Below the pieces are notes generated by a model, which was not told the origin of the DNA, did no database searches, and saw only the letters and a program-made list of their open reading frames with translations. Below, one piece after another: positions 40,767 to 52,726 of a stretch of DNA of 64,000 nt (positions are counted from its first letter, which is position 1; each line of letters begins with the position of its first letter). The translations under genes were made by a program, and so were the position numbers. Origin of the DNA: Phoma sp. XZ068 (Eukaryota; Ascomycota; Dothideomycetes; Pleosporales; Didymellaceae); the NCBI GenBank assembly GCA_004835665.1, contig RBKR01000016.1, forward strand, positions 868,001-932,000, read 5' to 3'.

Positions 40767-41361
40767 TTAGGCTTCCACAGGCTTGATGCCCTTCTTCTTT
40801 TGCTCAACCTTCAGCAGTAGCGCGCGGTTGATGTGTGGCAAAACACCTCCAAAGGCAATTGTTGCGCGAATGAGTGTGTCGAGTTCCTCGTCACCACGGA
40901 TGGCGAGTTGGAGATGGCGTGGCGTAATGCGCTTGACCTTGAGATCCTTGGCGGCGTTGCCTGCAAGTTCGAGGACTTCGGCGGTAAGGTACTCGAGCAC
41001 AGCGGTCAAATAGATCGAGGCCTTGGCGCCGATGCGCGTCTTCTGGCGCGTGATGGTACGGAGATGACGCTTTATACGACCGCAAGGGAACTGCAAGAGG
41101 ATGCAAAGTCAGCGCGTCATCGTCGAAAGCAGATGCGAAGATGCGTTGCGCGGGGTAGTCGAATCGGGCATCGAAGAACGCGAAGTTGGGCTGTTACTGA
41201 CCTGAAGACCGGCTTTGGCGGAATGCGACTTGGATGTCTTGACGTGCGAGTCGCCCTTTCCACCTGTCTTGCCTCCAGTCTTTCCTGCACGCGTTGTTAG
41301 CTCCTTGGGGTTCCGATGACGCGAGCTGCTGAGCCACGCGCGTACCTTTGCCGCCTGGCAT
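40767..41361 (-). CDS. htz1: Histone variant H2A.Z
   Basis: Three exons, 41361-41346, 41284-41202 and 41090-40767, give 140 aa. Intron ends are GTACGC/GTGCAG and GTCAGT/TTGCAG, and phases fit. The protein starts [16 protein letters not shown], a Lys-rich acetylatable tail. The histone fold follows ([19 protein letters not shown], then AAVYL-equivalent [26 protein letters not shown] and [14 protein letters not shown]). Variant-specific marks versus canonical H2A are the [10 protein letters not shown] start, the [23 protein letters not shown] docking region with Gly and no NKLL motif, and the short tail without SQ. H2A.Z replaces H2A next to promoters via the SWR complex. The three-exon structure with a 16 nt first exon also separates it from most replication-dependent histone genes. 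Confidence 0.96.
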
Positions 41362-42583
41362 TTCGAATAGCTATATCGGTATGGACGCCGATAAGAATGG
41401 AATATAGAGGTTTGCGCGACCGGTTTCCCAAAGTTTGGAGGCGTGAACGATGTTGTGACGTGGGCGGGAGGGGGTGGTTGGTGTCGTGGATGGTTAGGCC
41501 TTGGACAGGGAAGCTAGAAGTTGTTGTTGTAGGCGCGTTTAGCCGAATAGGAAGGAACGTCCGTGCGGACGTTGTGCACGAGCCGATCGTTCTGTGTAAC
41601 GAACAGCAGTGGCGAGCAGCGGAAAGTCGAGCGCAGTGCAGGGCATGGCCGGTCTTATAGCTGTCTGCTCAAGCTGCTGCCTGGTGTTGTTTTCTAGTGT
41701 TGAAGGTGGTGATGCCTACAAGGTGTAGTCCTTGCCATGGCGTAGCGGACAGTGATGTGCAACAGCAGTTGGCAGCGCACCAGCAACTCGTGGAATGGCC
41801 CCAGGGGTCTTCTCACAGAGAGAGGAGTCACTGATGTGCCTTTGCTTTACCTTGCCTTGACAGAAACTGGGATAGAGGTGGGAAGAGGTGAGGAAGCTGG
41901 ATTGGATTGACGTAGCAGACTGACGAGAACGAAGAAACAAATGAAGTTTGACTGGACCGGAGAATGAAAACTTGGAAACTTACACTAGCAGGCTGTCAGG
42001 CTGATGGTCGTATGCTAGGAGACAGCCGCAATGCTGCATGCAAGCTCCAGCTATGTCAGTGACAGCCCGTAAGGCTTATTGATATTGAACAGTTTCATAC
42101 TTTGCCTGCGCCAGCGTAACGATTGAGCGGGGAAAACATTGAAGAGAAACGCACAGGGCGACTTATCTTGCTCGCAAGCACCTGCTCAGGGCTGCGTACA
42201 CTTCCTTACAGAAAGTTGCGTTGTCACACAGCAGTGATGCTGGCAGAGCTCCCATTCAGACGGACGGCAGCTAGCCACTAGCGCAGGCTTGGCATTTACG
42301 GCACTCGACTGGAGTTCTGGCCTCCTGTGTTTTGGGAGATGCACTCGCCCCAGCAGTTCCCGCATGACTGCATAACTGCGGCTTCTGATACAGGTCGTCC
42401 CATCGCAGGCCTCCTCTATTTGCTCGCGCGCTCGGGCCCTGGCTGGCATATTATCCGAGCTTCTGAGGCCCGTCCTGGAGCTTCGACACTCGCATCGCGC
42501 TTGTTGGCCGACCCCCGACGTCGCATGCCCCATCCCCACCGCCCGTCCAACACCCCGGAAGCACACAGCAGAGCAGAACCGCC
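41362..42583. other. Intergenic region between divergent genes
   Basis: About 1.2 kb upstream of both H2A.Z and striatin. Several frames cross it but none shows family features. It presumably contains both promoters and long 5' UTRs. No RNA gene was seen. Confidence 0.4.
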
Positions 42584-45232
42584 ATGGCATGGCAATCGCC
42601 GTCGGCCATGAATGCAGGCGGAGCGAACGGCGGAGGAGACGGCAATGCGCCCGCAGGGACGGAATACACGCTGCAGGGTAGGGCGCCGTCTGCGGACACG
42701 AGGCACACGTTGCCGGGCCATGCAGCAAGGCTAACAACGCCGCAGGAGTAATGCGCTTTCTGCAACTCGAATGGCACAACCACGAGCGCGCCAGGAACGC
42801 CTGGGATATTGAGCGCGCCGAAATGAAGGCCAAGATCGCAAAGCAGGAGGGCGAGGTGCGCAGCGCGAAGAAGCTGAACGACCAGTTGAACAAGCACATC
42901 CGAATGCTGGAGCATGCGTTGACGAATGAGCGCGCGAAGAGCAAGAACGGCGCAGAGGCCCAAACTGCGGACGACAAGAAGGATGCAAAGGGCAAGAAGA
43001 GCGGCTCGAAACGTGCGTCGAACGACCTACACCGCCAGTCACTGTGTGCCCAAGAGACGCTGACCATCTATAGCCCCCAACAAGCACCACAACTCGTTCC
43101 TCGATGTCGATTCCGAATTCCTCGACCGATCAGACGCCGATCGCGACGGCCTGCGCGAAAAGTCGAAGCTGTACCTCACCAAGTGCGTTGAAGAGATAAC
43201 CTATCTCCTCACACCACCGCCGCAACCGCCGCCACAGCAGGGTGGCATGCATGGCCTAGGCAACGGCGCCGGCTTCCTTAACCACGGCGATGCTGCTATG
43301 GAGGAGATGTACATGCAGCAGCATCGCCAGAAGATGCAGTCACAACTGCCCACACTGCCGAACAACTCAATGCCAAACCACCAACCACCTGTGAATTCTG
43401 AATACCAGAACCTCGCCCACCACCAGCAGATGCATTCTGCGCCTCAAATGACTAGAGAACCGTCTGGACAGCAACCTCTACCCCAGCACTCTGGTGTCCC
43501 TTCTGAATTCTTAGGCCAACAACAGCAACAAGCACAACCACAAGGACAGCCTCAACAGCACCACTTCTCTTCGGTCCCAGAGGAGCAGGTAGAAAAGGTC
43601 ACGCATACATACGATAACCATGGCCGCCAGATACCAAATCGCGAAGACCCCAGTCAGAGCCCAACTCAGCCAAATCCTGATGACTCGGAAAGCTGGAACT
43701 TCGAGGAACCTATCAGCGAAATTCCTCAGGATAGCCTAGCGTCGAGGAGACCAGACACAGAAATGTTCCCTAGCGCAAATCAAATTCCACCGAAATCACC
43801 CCCACGAGTTGGAAAGGGTCGAAGGGCGAGTGCCGATCACAAGCGTAAAGCTAGTAGCGAACTACAAAGCCAGAACGCTGTAGCACCAGGCGCAAGAACA
43901 GACCCACAGAGCTTCAAGGTTCGATTTGCATTGCGCGGTCATCTCGATGTCGTTCGAGCTGTCATCTTCACCGGTGGTGGCAGTCCTGCCGAACCAGAGA
44001 TATGTACTGCAGGTGACGACGGAATGATCAAGAGATGGATCATACCGGCGAGCTACGCCAACCAACACAGCATGAACAACGACTTGGACATTGCCTCTTT
44101 CTGGTCACACAGGGGTCACGAGGGCGCCGTAACGTCGCTGGCAGCGTGCCCTGCTTCTGCACACTTTGCGACTGGCGGTCGAGTTTCTGGTGATGGCTGG
44201 ATATTCTCAGGTGGTCAAGATGCCACCATTCGTGTCTGGGAACGGGGTCGTGTTGATCCCAAGGCTACACTTGACGGCCACAAGGATGCCGTTTGGACCG
44301 TGTGTGTTCTGCCAACAACATGTGCATCAGTGTTCGGAGCAGATTGCAGCAATTACGGTGGCCCAGACCGGATATTGCTTGCTTCTGGTTCAGCTGACGG
44401 AACCATCAAGATATGGGCAGTCAGCGCACCACCACAGCTGGTCTCGCCGCAAACTAACACACGACGTGGTGGCAGCCGAAGGCACTCAGTCACGTCAGGC
44501 TCTAACTACCCATCATCGCCCCAGCCCAGCGTTGCTACATCGACTCCTTTCCATTACATGCTGGTACATACGATCGAGCGAGCGACGCATCCATCTCCTA
44601 CATGCATCAGTCCCTTATCGCTGAATGGAGAGAACTTTGTTGTATCGTTTACGGATGCATCAATCATGGTGTACGACACACGAACGGGAGAGGAGCATAT
44701 TGGCATGGCCAGCAACGAGACTTACGACGGTACTCCTGCGACCGGTATCACGTCTGTTGTTACAAGCTCACAGAACACCGAATCTACCGCACAGGATGCG
44801 GCACGCGGGGAAGATGAGGCCATCCATGGACCCACAGGGTCCAACAGCGGTGGTGGCCTTGAGGGTGTGATCATCAGTGGGCACGAAGATCAGTTCATCC
44901 GTTTCTTCGATGCGAACTCTGGTAAGCCAAAGAGTGAATGCGTTCGACGAATCAAGCTAATGAACACATCAGGACAATGCACATATAGCATGCTCGCCCA
45001 CCCCTCCGCTATTTCCTCCCTCTCACTTAGCAAGGATGGCCGCGAAGCCGTTTCCGCCGGCCACGATGCTTCGATCCGTTTCTGGTCACTCGACAAGCGC
45101 ATCTGTACACAAGAGATCACCGCTCACCGCATCATGCGTGGTGAAGGTGTGTGCAGCGTAGTCTGGAGCCAGGACGGCCGCCTCGTTGTTTCAGCAGGCG
45201 GTGATGGTATTGTGAAGGTTTTCGCAAGATAG
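42584..45232 (+). CDS. pro11: Striatin family WD40 protein (Pro11 homolog), STRIPAK scaffold
   Basis: Three exons, 42584-42677, 42746-43012 and 43074-45232, give 839 aa. The introns have GTAGGG/CGCAG (CTAAC branch) and GTGCGT/TATAG (CTGAC branch), with matching phases. Striatin scaffolds the STRIPAK phosphatase-kinase complex that controls hyphal fusion and sexual development in fungi. The order is typical. After a Gly/Asn-rich start, the caveolin-binding and coiled-coil block reads [20 protein letters not shown] then [30 protein letters not shown]. Next come the [15 protein letters not shown] motif, a long Gln/Pro-rich linker with several MQQHRQK-type runs, and a C-terminal WD40 propeller ([15 protein letters not shown], then [49 protein letters not shown]). 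Assignment is firm. Confidence 0.93.
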
Positions 45233-45878
45233 CATCTTCGCAAGCCCACGACACTACTTGACTGGATGGCACCCGTTTCCACTCACTGATGCGCGAATAA
45301 CGTACTGCAGCATTACTTTGTCAATGCATTTCTAGCTGGATCATACCCCGCGCTTTTCTTTGGCCTTTGAACTTAAATGGCATCATGTAGCTGGACGATT
45401 GATGGACTATGATATGGTAATTGTACGCATTTGGGTCAGCATGATCTTGCCAGCTGTTTGAGTTTTGCATGGGAACTACCAGATGCATTGCTCAGGGCGC
45501 ATTCCTTCCTCTTCGCTTCAGCTGTACTATACATTTGACTGAAGACTACACGGCAATGCCAAGCTAGGTCCTTGCAAGCTCAGGTGTCGCTTTCTCCTGC
45601 ATTTTAACAACAGCGATTTTATGATCCCACCTGCCCCTTGGAGCTCACAAACAGGTGGTTTCCACGACTGCCTTCCAGATAAGGTAGTGGCGCGATACGC
45701 GAGTCATGCATCTTCCATCCCACTTCACCCCACTTCTCCGCAACCAGACATCATCACTCTTTCGCCTGCATGATGTTGGGTCACCTCGCTCTCACCAGAG
45801 CTCCCAGGTACTTCATTGCATTTGCCTTGCATCCAACTTGACAATCTACCCTTATCGAGCAATCTACACATCTGTATA
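45233..45878. other. Intergenic region
   Basis: About 650 bp between striatin and the dehydrogenase gene. Nothing is supported beyond a C/T-rich stretch (about 45710-45840) that looks like the promoter of the latter. Confidence 0.4.
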
Positions 45879-46702
45879 ATGACGAAAGAGTTCCAAGACA
45901 AGGTAGTCCTTATAACCGGGGGAGGAAGCGGCATCGGGTACGATGCAGTCCACTGCACAATAGCGACTTCCCTTTGGAACTAACCACTGTGCCTGACAGA
46001 CATGCAACAGCCCTCAAACTATCCTCGCTCGGCGCCAAACTCTCCGTCTGCGATCTCAATGAGTCCTCCCTCTCTAACCTCGCCTGGTTCACAGAAACAC
46101 AAACGTACACGCAAGCAGTCGATGTAGGCAACACAAAACAGGTCGAAGACTTCGTCGCCAACACCCTGAAAGAGCTCGGCAAGATCGACTTCGTCTTCAA
46201 CTGTGCTGGCGTGAACCCAACTTCCATCCCCCTCGAAGACACAACCGACGCATATTGGGACAAACTCGTCAACACCAATCTCAAAGGCGTATTCCTGGTT
46301 ACCCGCGCTTGCCTACCGCACCTTACCCGCGGCTCCGCAATCGTCAACGTCTCATCTATCTCCGGCATCCGTGGATCCGCCCTCCAATCTGTTTACTGCA
46401 CGACTAAGTTCGGGCTCATCGGCATGTCTAAATCGCTTGCGCTCGAACTTGGGCCGCGCGGTATTCGCGTCAATTGCGTTGCGCCGGGATATATCGACAC
46501 GCCGACCAACGCAGGGATTGTGAAGGGTGGAGAAGCAGTGGAGAGAATGCGGACAGGGAACGCGCTGGAGCGGCTAGGGACACCGGAGGAGGTTGCGGAT
46601 GTTGTTGCGTTTTTGATGGGAGAGGGGGCTAGATATGTTAACGGGAGTGTTGTGGAGATTGATGGTGGACTGAAGATGAGCAGTACTACTAGTAAGGTGT
46701 GA
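45879..46702 (+). CDS. Short-chain dehydrogenase/reductase
   Basis: Two exons, 45879-45937 and 46000-46702, give 253 aa. The intron (GTACGA, CTGAC branch, GACAG) splits a Gly codon of the cofactor motif. This is a classical SDR with all marks: the Rossmann motif TGGGSGIG at about residues 13-20; a CDLN acidic residue after strand 2, which usually means NAD preference; FNCAG (NNAG equivalent); catalytic Ser in VSSISG; and Y152 and K156 in YCTTK. PGYIDTPTNAG and the end VNGSVVEIDGG complete the fold. The substrate cannot be told from sequence; it is similar in layout to 3-oxoacyl reductases and polyol or steroid dehydrogenases. No biosynthetic gene cluster surrounds it. Confidence 0.9.
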
Positions 46703-47022
46703 TGAACGAAGAGTGAAGAGTGGCTGACAGTGCGTAGGCAAGTAATCAACGGTGGGTGAAGCCGGAAGACCTTCGAGTTGGAGACTTGTCGATGCCCTGG
46801 TTGCATGACTTCGGCGTCTAGACAATCACAGCATCATCAGGAACATGAGATGACTTCCACCGTACTCCAATAATTGGACAGGGCATATTAAGCTCCTGCC
46901 ATAATCATGCCGTCATTTGTGTTGTCCACAACTGCAAAATCCCTCCAACCCCTTTTTTCTTTCCCTGAAACGCTCTTAACACCATCCGATGCAACGTCTA
47001 CACGCTGGAAGAATGTCTCACG
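46703..47022. other. Intergenic region between convergent genes
   Basis: About 320 bp of 3' UTR sequence for the dehydrogenase and the histidine kinase. Nothing else was seen. Confidence 0.4.
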
Positions 47023-50000
47023 CTACCCCTTCTTCGAGTTTCCCGCTTTCTGATCCGACTTCTGTGGCCCCTGGTCCTGTTTCTGCGACCCTTGTGTGTT
47101 CTTGTCTTTGTTTTTGTTTGCCTCTTCTTCACGTGCTTCTCTCTGCTTGCCCTCTCTCCGTTCCTGTTGCTGCTCTTGCTTGGCCACCGGGCCCTTAGTT
47201 TCCTTGTCCCCTTCCTTCTCTTTCGTCTCCTTCTCTCCCTTCAACAGCAACTCATTGTTAACCTTCTTCCCGCCTATCTTGAGTGTCTTCGTTTCGTCAA
47301 CAAGTTGCCCATCCGCGCCGTTTCCGTCTTTGCCCCCAATTGTCAGTTCATCGATCTTCCTGATCAGAGCATCCACCTTGAATGGCTTGCTGATCAGATC
47401 GTCCATACCCGCTTCGCGCATGCTATTCCTCTGAGCTTCGCGTACGTTTGCACTGACGCCGAGGATTTTGCTATATCCAGCTTTGCCTTCATCTTGCAAT
47501 TGCCTGATTTCGGACGTTGCTTGGTTTCCATCCTTGATCGGCATCTCCTGGTCCATGAGTATGCAGTCGAAGTAGTTTCGATTGTTCTGGTCCTCGGCAG
47601 CGGTTGTCCCACGCTCGTAAACGGCATCGACAGCCTCTTGTCCATTGTTTGCGACGAAAACTTCGAAGCCACGGGTTTGAAGCTGCCGGCGGAGAACCTT
47701 TTGGTTGATGAGATTGTCTTCGACGAGGAGAAGAGTACGCTTGTCGTCGGAGCGTCGAGAGCTTTGTGCATGGTGCACTTTTTCGGCTGACGCTTTCTGG
47801 TGTGTGCTTTCACCCGACTCAGCATATGGAACACGGCCGTTGTAGCCTTCTGCGAGAGGACTTGTTTCCCCAGCAACAGTTTGTGTTTCCAGATATCGTT
47901 TATCTCTGTTGGACTCGGGGTGCGCTTCGGGGAAGTACTCTGTTGGTGGATTTTTCAGCGATGGGTTGACATCATCAGTGTCCACCCCTGAATGGCTTGT
48001 TAATTGCTCTATCCCGGGACGTTTACCATCGTTGTTCGCATCCTTTCTCTTGGGTTCGCTCTCTGTAGCCTCTTTGGCTTCCATATTAACCTCTTTTCTG
48101 CCCAGTTCATTCGTTCTTTCTTTGATATCCTGGAGGTTCGAGTTTGCGCGGCTGTAGCCTGGCCGTGGCGTAGACGGGTTTTCGGAGTTGGTACGTGATG
48201 AGAACGGCGGCCGTCCATCCTCGTCCCTGGTACCGTCGGATCGCCGGACCTTGAAGAAGAACCCGAAAGTGGATCCATCGCCTTCCTTAGAGCTCACGCC
48301 GATGTCACCTCCATGCAACTGACATACTAGAATTGAATGTTAACACGGGCCTGGAAAGCAAAGGAACAACACGTACATTTGCGCGAGATGAAAAGTCCAA
48401 GTCCAGAGCCGCCATACTTCTCTTGTGTCTTGGGTGTCGCTTGTCTGAATCTCTCGAAGAGCTTAGCTTGGTCATGCTTGCTTATGCCTATCCCTGAGTC
48501 TTTAACAGCGACCATGAGGTAGAATGCCTCGCCATTTCCCCACTCGGAGGATTTGGTTGAGTCAATGTGGAATGTTTCTTTATCTTGGCCAAAGTATATG
48601 ACGTTCGGTGGGTAAGATGTCGGGCGCTCTATGGAAGCTCCCATAGAAACCGTGATCTTCCGCTCACCCTTCTTCTGAGACGTAAATTTGACGGCATTTG
48701 TTATCAAATTGACGAGCACTACTGGGGTCAGTGAGAGCCTTCACATTGAGCCAAGCAAGTTACCTTGCTTCATCCTATTAAGATCCGCGATGACATGGTT
48801 TACTCTCTGGTCGTCGTACGAAACGTCCATGGCATAATGAAACTTGATGCTCTTCGCCTTGAACTCGGACTGGAAGACCTTGAGAGCTTGCGAAAATTCC
48901 CATTTGGGGCGCACCACTAGTCTTGGTTAGTAATTATCGTAGCCATGAGTGAAGTTGACGTACCGCGAGGCACTAAAGATAGCATCATGGAGTCTAGTTT
49001 CGAGAACGAGAGTATGTCGTCCACAAGGGTGTTTTGATGTGATACGCAAAGCAGTATCGTGTCAGCAGCGTCCACAATGTCTGCTACCTGGTCCTTGATA
49101 TCTTCGTGGCTGGAACCGAGTTCGCGCGTGACCTCCTTGACTTCTTCTGCCAGATGCATGACGGCGCTGAGTGGGTTGCGGATCTCGTGTGACACCATAT
49201 CGATGAATCGTTCTTGTTGTTCCTTTCTTTCTTGAGCTTCGATGGCAGCCTTTTCCTGAGATAGCTGGGCTTGTTTGATCTCGGTAATATCGACAACAGC
49301 GCATATGAAGCCCGCATCAGAATCATCGCTAAGGGGCCTGAATAAGAACAGTCGCCACTCCCCTTCTTCACCTGTGGCTTCGCTTGTGCATCGAAACTCG
49401 ATCCTAAGATCTTCTCGGAGGGAAAAGGCCTTGCGATAAGCGGCCATCACTCGATCATAGTCGTTGGGATGGATGCTCTCGGGCCAGGCGCGAAACTCGT
49501 TCGCCATTTTGTTCGTTGTAAGCCTGAAGAAACCATCATTGACGAAAATGGCTTCGAGCTCTTTGTCAAGGATCGCAAGACCATTTGGGAGGAGCTCAGC
49601 AAACCTCTGAAAGAGTTGTGTTTGCATCGCATCCTTCTGCCCATGGTTGTTCCGTCCGTCTGGTTCACGACCGTCGTAATCATTGTTAGTCTTGGCGGGG
49701 TTCCTGGTGGCTAATTTATCGAGACCCTCGAGTGCTGTGTACTTTTCCACGGTGGTATTTTGCATGAGCTGTGCCAAAACTCCCTGGCGGGTGCCCTTGT
49801 CGTCAAGAAGGGTGCTAAGAAGGATCTGTGAATCGGAGTCCTCATGATTCACCTTCTGCAAAAAGAAATTCGAATCTGTGTAAGTGTGATGAGAGGAGGA
49901 ACTTAATTGGAAAGGCAGGGCTTGATCCTTACCTACCTTGACGGTTCTGCCGCGCACTACTCGCTGCAGTGTGCTGAGAGCCTCTGCCCTGTAGCTTCGA

Positions 50001-50284
50001 AGTGCGCTTGTGCCCTGCCCGTCCAATTCACCCCGCGCTTTGTTCCACGCTGTGTTCGCGATGACCGTAAGTTCGCTGCCCCAAAAGATGGCGCTGCAGT
50101 GGGATATAGGAAGAATGCAGGAGTTGACAAGACATTTGAGCGCTGAGGGCCAGGACTCGCGGGGTCCGATGGCAGTCTTGGACCTTTTGCGCGTCAGCTA
50201 ATAGAATTGAGCAGAACACTGATCGTACCAGTCAACGGCTTCTACTGCCTCCGAATTAACATCGAAAGGCATGAAAGCGTCCAT
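47023..50284 (-). CDS. Hybrid histidine kinase with PAS-type sensor and receiver domain
   Basis: Six exons, 50284-50229, 50183-49933, 49875-48964, 48916-48764, 48718-48377 and 48326-47023, give 1005 aa with all phases matching. Sensor region 1 starts AVDWSKTAIGPRESWPSALK then CSAIFWGSELTVIANTAWN (PAS-like, about residues 18-100). A second PAS-like region (LLPNGLAILDKELEAIFVNDGFFRLT) ends in VVDITEIKQAQ. The dimerisation/phospho-acceptor box is IDMVSHEIRNPLS with H332. The ATPase domain has NAVKFT, DSGIGI and GGSGLGL. After a disordered linker rich in Ser/Asn/Lys the receiver carries LLLVEDNLINQKVL, the phospho-acceptor D830 in LMDQEMP, and SKPF. A Lys/Gln/Glu-rich tail follows. It probably feeds the Ypd1-Ssk1/Skn7 relay; the signal is unknown. 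The start ATG (CGACCATGG) is the most reasonable but an extra 5' exon is possible. Confidence 0.9.
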
Positions 50285-52125
50285 GGTCGCTTTGCAGCAA
50301 CGTTACGGGAGAATTGCTTCAGGCGGTCGGCAGATGCTGCGAGCTCAACTCGAAATTGCCCGCTGACGTCATGCGCGTTGGTTGTCGAGTTTCTCAAGAG
50401 TTTCGCAACATCGAAAGAGTACCGTGCCTTGCGCTAGATCATCGGTTGAAGGAAGACTTGGGGGTGGTCTAGACTTTACACTCGCCGAAAACCATCGAAA
50501 ACAGGGACGATCGACTCGTGACCCTCCTATGGTTTTCAAGTTTGGTTAGTGCATACAGTCCACGCTGTCAGATCGAGATTGGAACGGTAATCGACAGGAT
50601 CTGGCAACACAAACTTCAACTGCCGCAACGTGCAGTGTATAGGAGCTGAAAAGCGGATGTCCTTGGCCCGGAGCGTTTACCGAACATGATCGACAGGCGA
50701 CTTTGAGTCGTTTGAGAAAAAAATGCGGGACAACATCGATGATGAAGGTTGTGCGGGCAACATCATCCAATTGCGCTGGTGGGTGCGAACACTACCCGGT
50801 TGATGTCAGAGACTGCATGCTACAGTGAGTGCGGCGCACGATTCGACGGGATAATCTACCGAGACAGTGTTGTAGCTGGTATGAAATGGTCTGATAGGAA
50901 AAACGTGCATGTATACAAAAGATGTTACGTCATACATACCAGTGCTGCATCATGACTACAGAAAGGGCAGGTATACGGGTAGAACACGAATCAACGCGTG
51001 CGGGTCCCTGACTAGAAACTCGACTAGAACCATGCACATCCTGCCGTTAATTACACCAGGGTGAGCTTTCATTGAGGGAGTAGGTGCTCGTGTAAAGGTG
51101 ATCCAGATATCGGTCCTTCACTATTGCAAGCCATACCTTGATTCACAACAACACCGGCGACCTCAGAGGAGGTACGTCCACCCAGGACACCACCCAAGGC
51201 GACCCATCGATCAACTCACCGCACCTACACTGATCAACACTCTTATTTGAATCTTCGAGCAACAAATTTTATACCCATGAAGCGTACTCTTCATCTTGTT
51301 TGACCTATATGACCTGACGTCGCGCAGATTGAGGACGAGACCGGGGTACGGTGGTTAATCACTTTTCGGGGTATCTTCTACTCCCAGAGATCTTCGTCCT
51401 GGTCCCCAACGGCCATTCTCGTGCCCATCACGAGGCTCAATCCAGACGCAGGGCTGGTGATCAGTGGGGTGTAGTCGCGTCTTTGAGAGGCTTTGCGAGA
51501 CAACCAGGAGCACATTCTCTGCCCAGCAAGCGCTTGCGAAGCACCCTCAAGCCACTCAGTATCTTCCATCCCCACACACAGGGAAGGTCACCCCAGATCT
51601 CCAGCCCCTTTCAGCCCGCACAGCCGCACAGATTCCACGAAGGACAGCCTTGCCTAGCGGCTCGGCACCTCGGCTAGTGGCATCACCAAACGCCAATCTT
51701 CGGCAGTGTAATAGCCCCGACTGGCAAGACTCGTCCATCGTGTCTCGAAACAAAGCGCATTGCTTGGACTATGCAAGGCTTCGTTGTCGAGATGCGTAAG
51801 CTGTGGCGTGTTCCTGCCAGCAAAGCTTTGAGCGGCCTTATGGCACACGTTTCGGTGACTTGGCCGCCGTCATTTCGGTGCCTCCCAGCATATCCTAATG
51901 TAGCCGGTGATGTCCAAGCATTTTCACCGTAGAGTGGTCTACGTAAGTTATTTTTGACGGACTTGGCGATAGGACGGGGTTCTCGTTGATCATGTACTTG
52001 GTTGTGACTATATAGTCCAGCTTCATCCACAATTTCAAGTGCCATACAAACTCAGCCTTCACAATACGCATATCAAGCACCACAACAACTCACCAATTCA
52101 TCAACACGCAAACCAATTAACCAAA
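50285..52125. other. Intergenic region between divergent genes
   Basis: About 1.8 kb. An open stretch on the minus strand (about 50430-50285) without an ATG could be an upstream exon of the histidine kinase. A TATATA element is at 52009-52014. Other frames show no features. Confidence 0.4.
52009..52014 (+). promoter_or_regulatory. TATA-like element of the small GPI-type protein gene
   Basis: TATATA 112 bp before the ATG at 52126, followed by a CA-rich leader. Position fits a fungal TATA box. Inference only. Confidence 0.4.
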
Positions 52126-52726
52126 ATGCTCTTCCAGAAGCTCGCCATTGCCGCCACCTTGACCGCCATTGTTGCCGCTCAGGACATCAGCCAGGATGAC
52201 ATTCCCCAGCAATGCACACAAGTGTGCGCCCAGGTTGTCACTATTTCACGAGACTGCGACAACCAGCATGGTATGTTAAAAAAGATTTCCCGAGGAATAA
52301 CCCAGACTAACAGTTTCACCAGAAAACGACAATGCCGAACTTCAATGCATCTGCAATGCTCCCAACGCCAACACCCTAATCCCCGTCTGCGAGGCCTGTG
52401 TCAGGCAGTTCGATACCGACACCGACGACGACGATGACAACGTCAACGACAACGATGTCCGCGAGGTCCTGACTCGATGCAACTTCACTGTTCAGAGCTC
52501 CTTTAATGCGGCCAGCGCTAGCTCGATTGCGTCGTCTGCGTCGTCTGCTGCCTCTGCTGGTACTACGGGCAGTGTCATTGTCAGGACCTCTGGTACGAAT
52601 GTCATTACCAGCACTCCTGCTCCTTCTGCTTCGACATCACAGCAGTCGCAGAATGCTGCACCCGCGATTACTGCTGCAGCGGGTATGGGTATTGGCGCTC
52701 TTGGATTTGCGCTTGGTATGCTCTAA
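52126..52726 (+). CDS. Small secreted Cys-containing protein, probable GPI anchor
   Basis: Two exons, 52126-52270 and 52323-52726, are joined over a 52 bp intron (GTATGT, ACCAG) to give 182 aa. The signal peptide is MLFQKLAIAATLTAIVAAQ. The mature part has paired Cys residues: QQCTQVCAQV, RDCDNQ, LQCICNAPN, CEACVRQF and RCNFTV. This makes eight Cys in about 80 residues, a layout recalling CFEM-like or similar disulfide domains, though the CFEM pattern is not complete. An acidic run (DTDTDDDDDN) follows, then a Ser/Ala/Thr-rich stalk and a hydrophobic tail (AAAGMGIGALGFALGML) that fits a GPI-anchor signal. The protein is likely on the plasma membrane or wall. It could act in surface sensing or host contact, which is inference. 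Confidence 0.85.

Noticed and set aside
42186..43067. 293-codon minus-strand frame across the striatin start
   Set aside because: Overlaps the confirmed striatin exons 1 and 2; composition (Ser/Cys/Arg) is typical of an antisense shadow.
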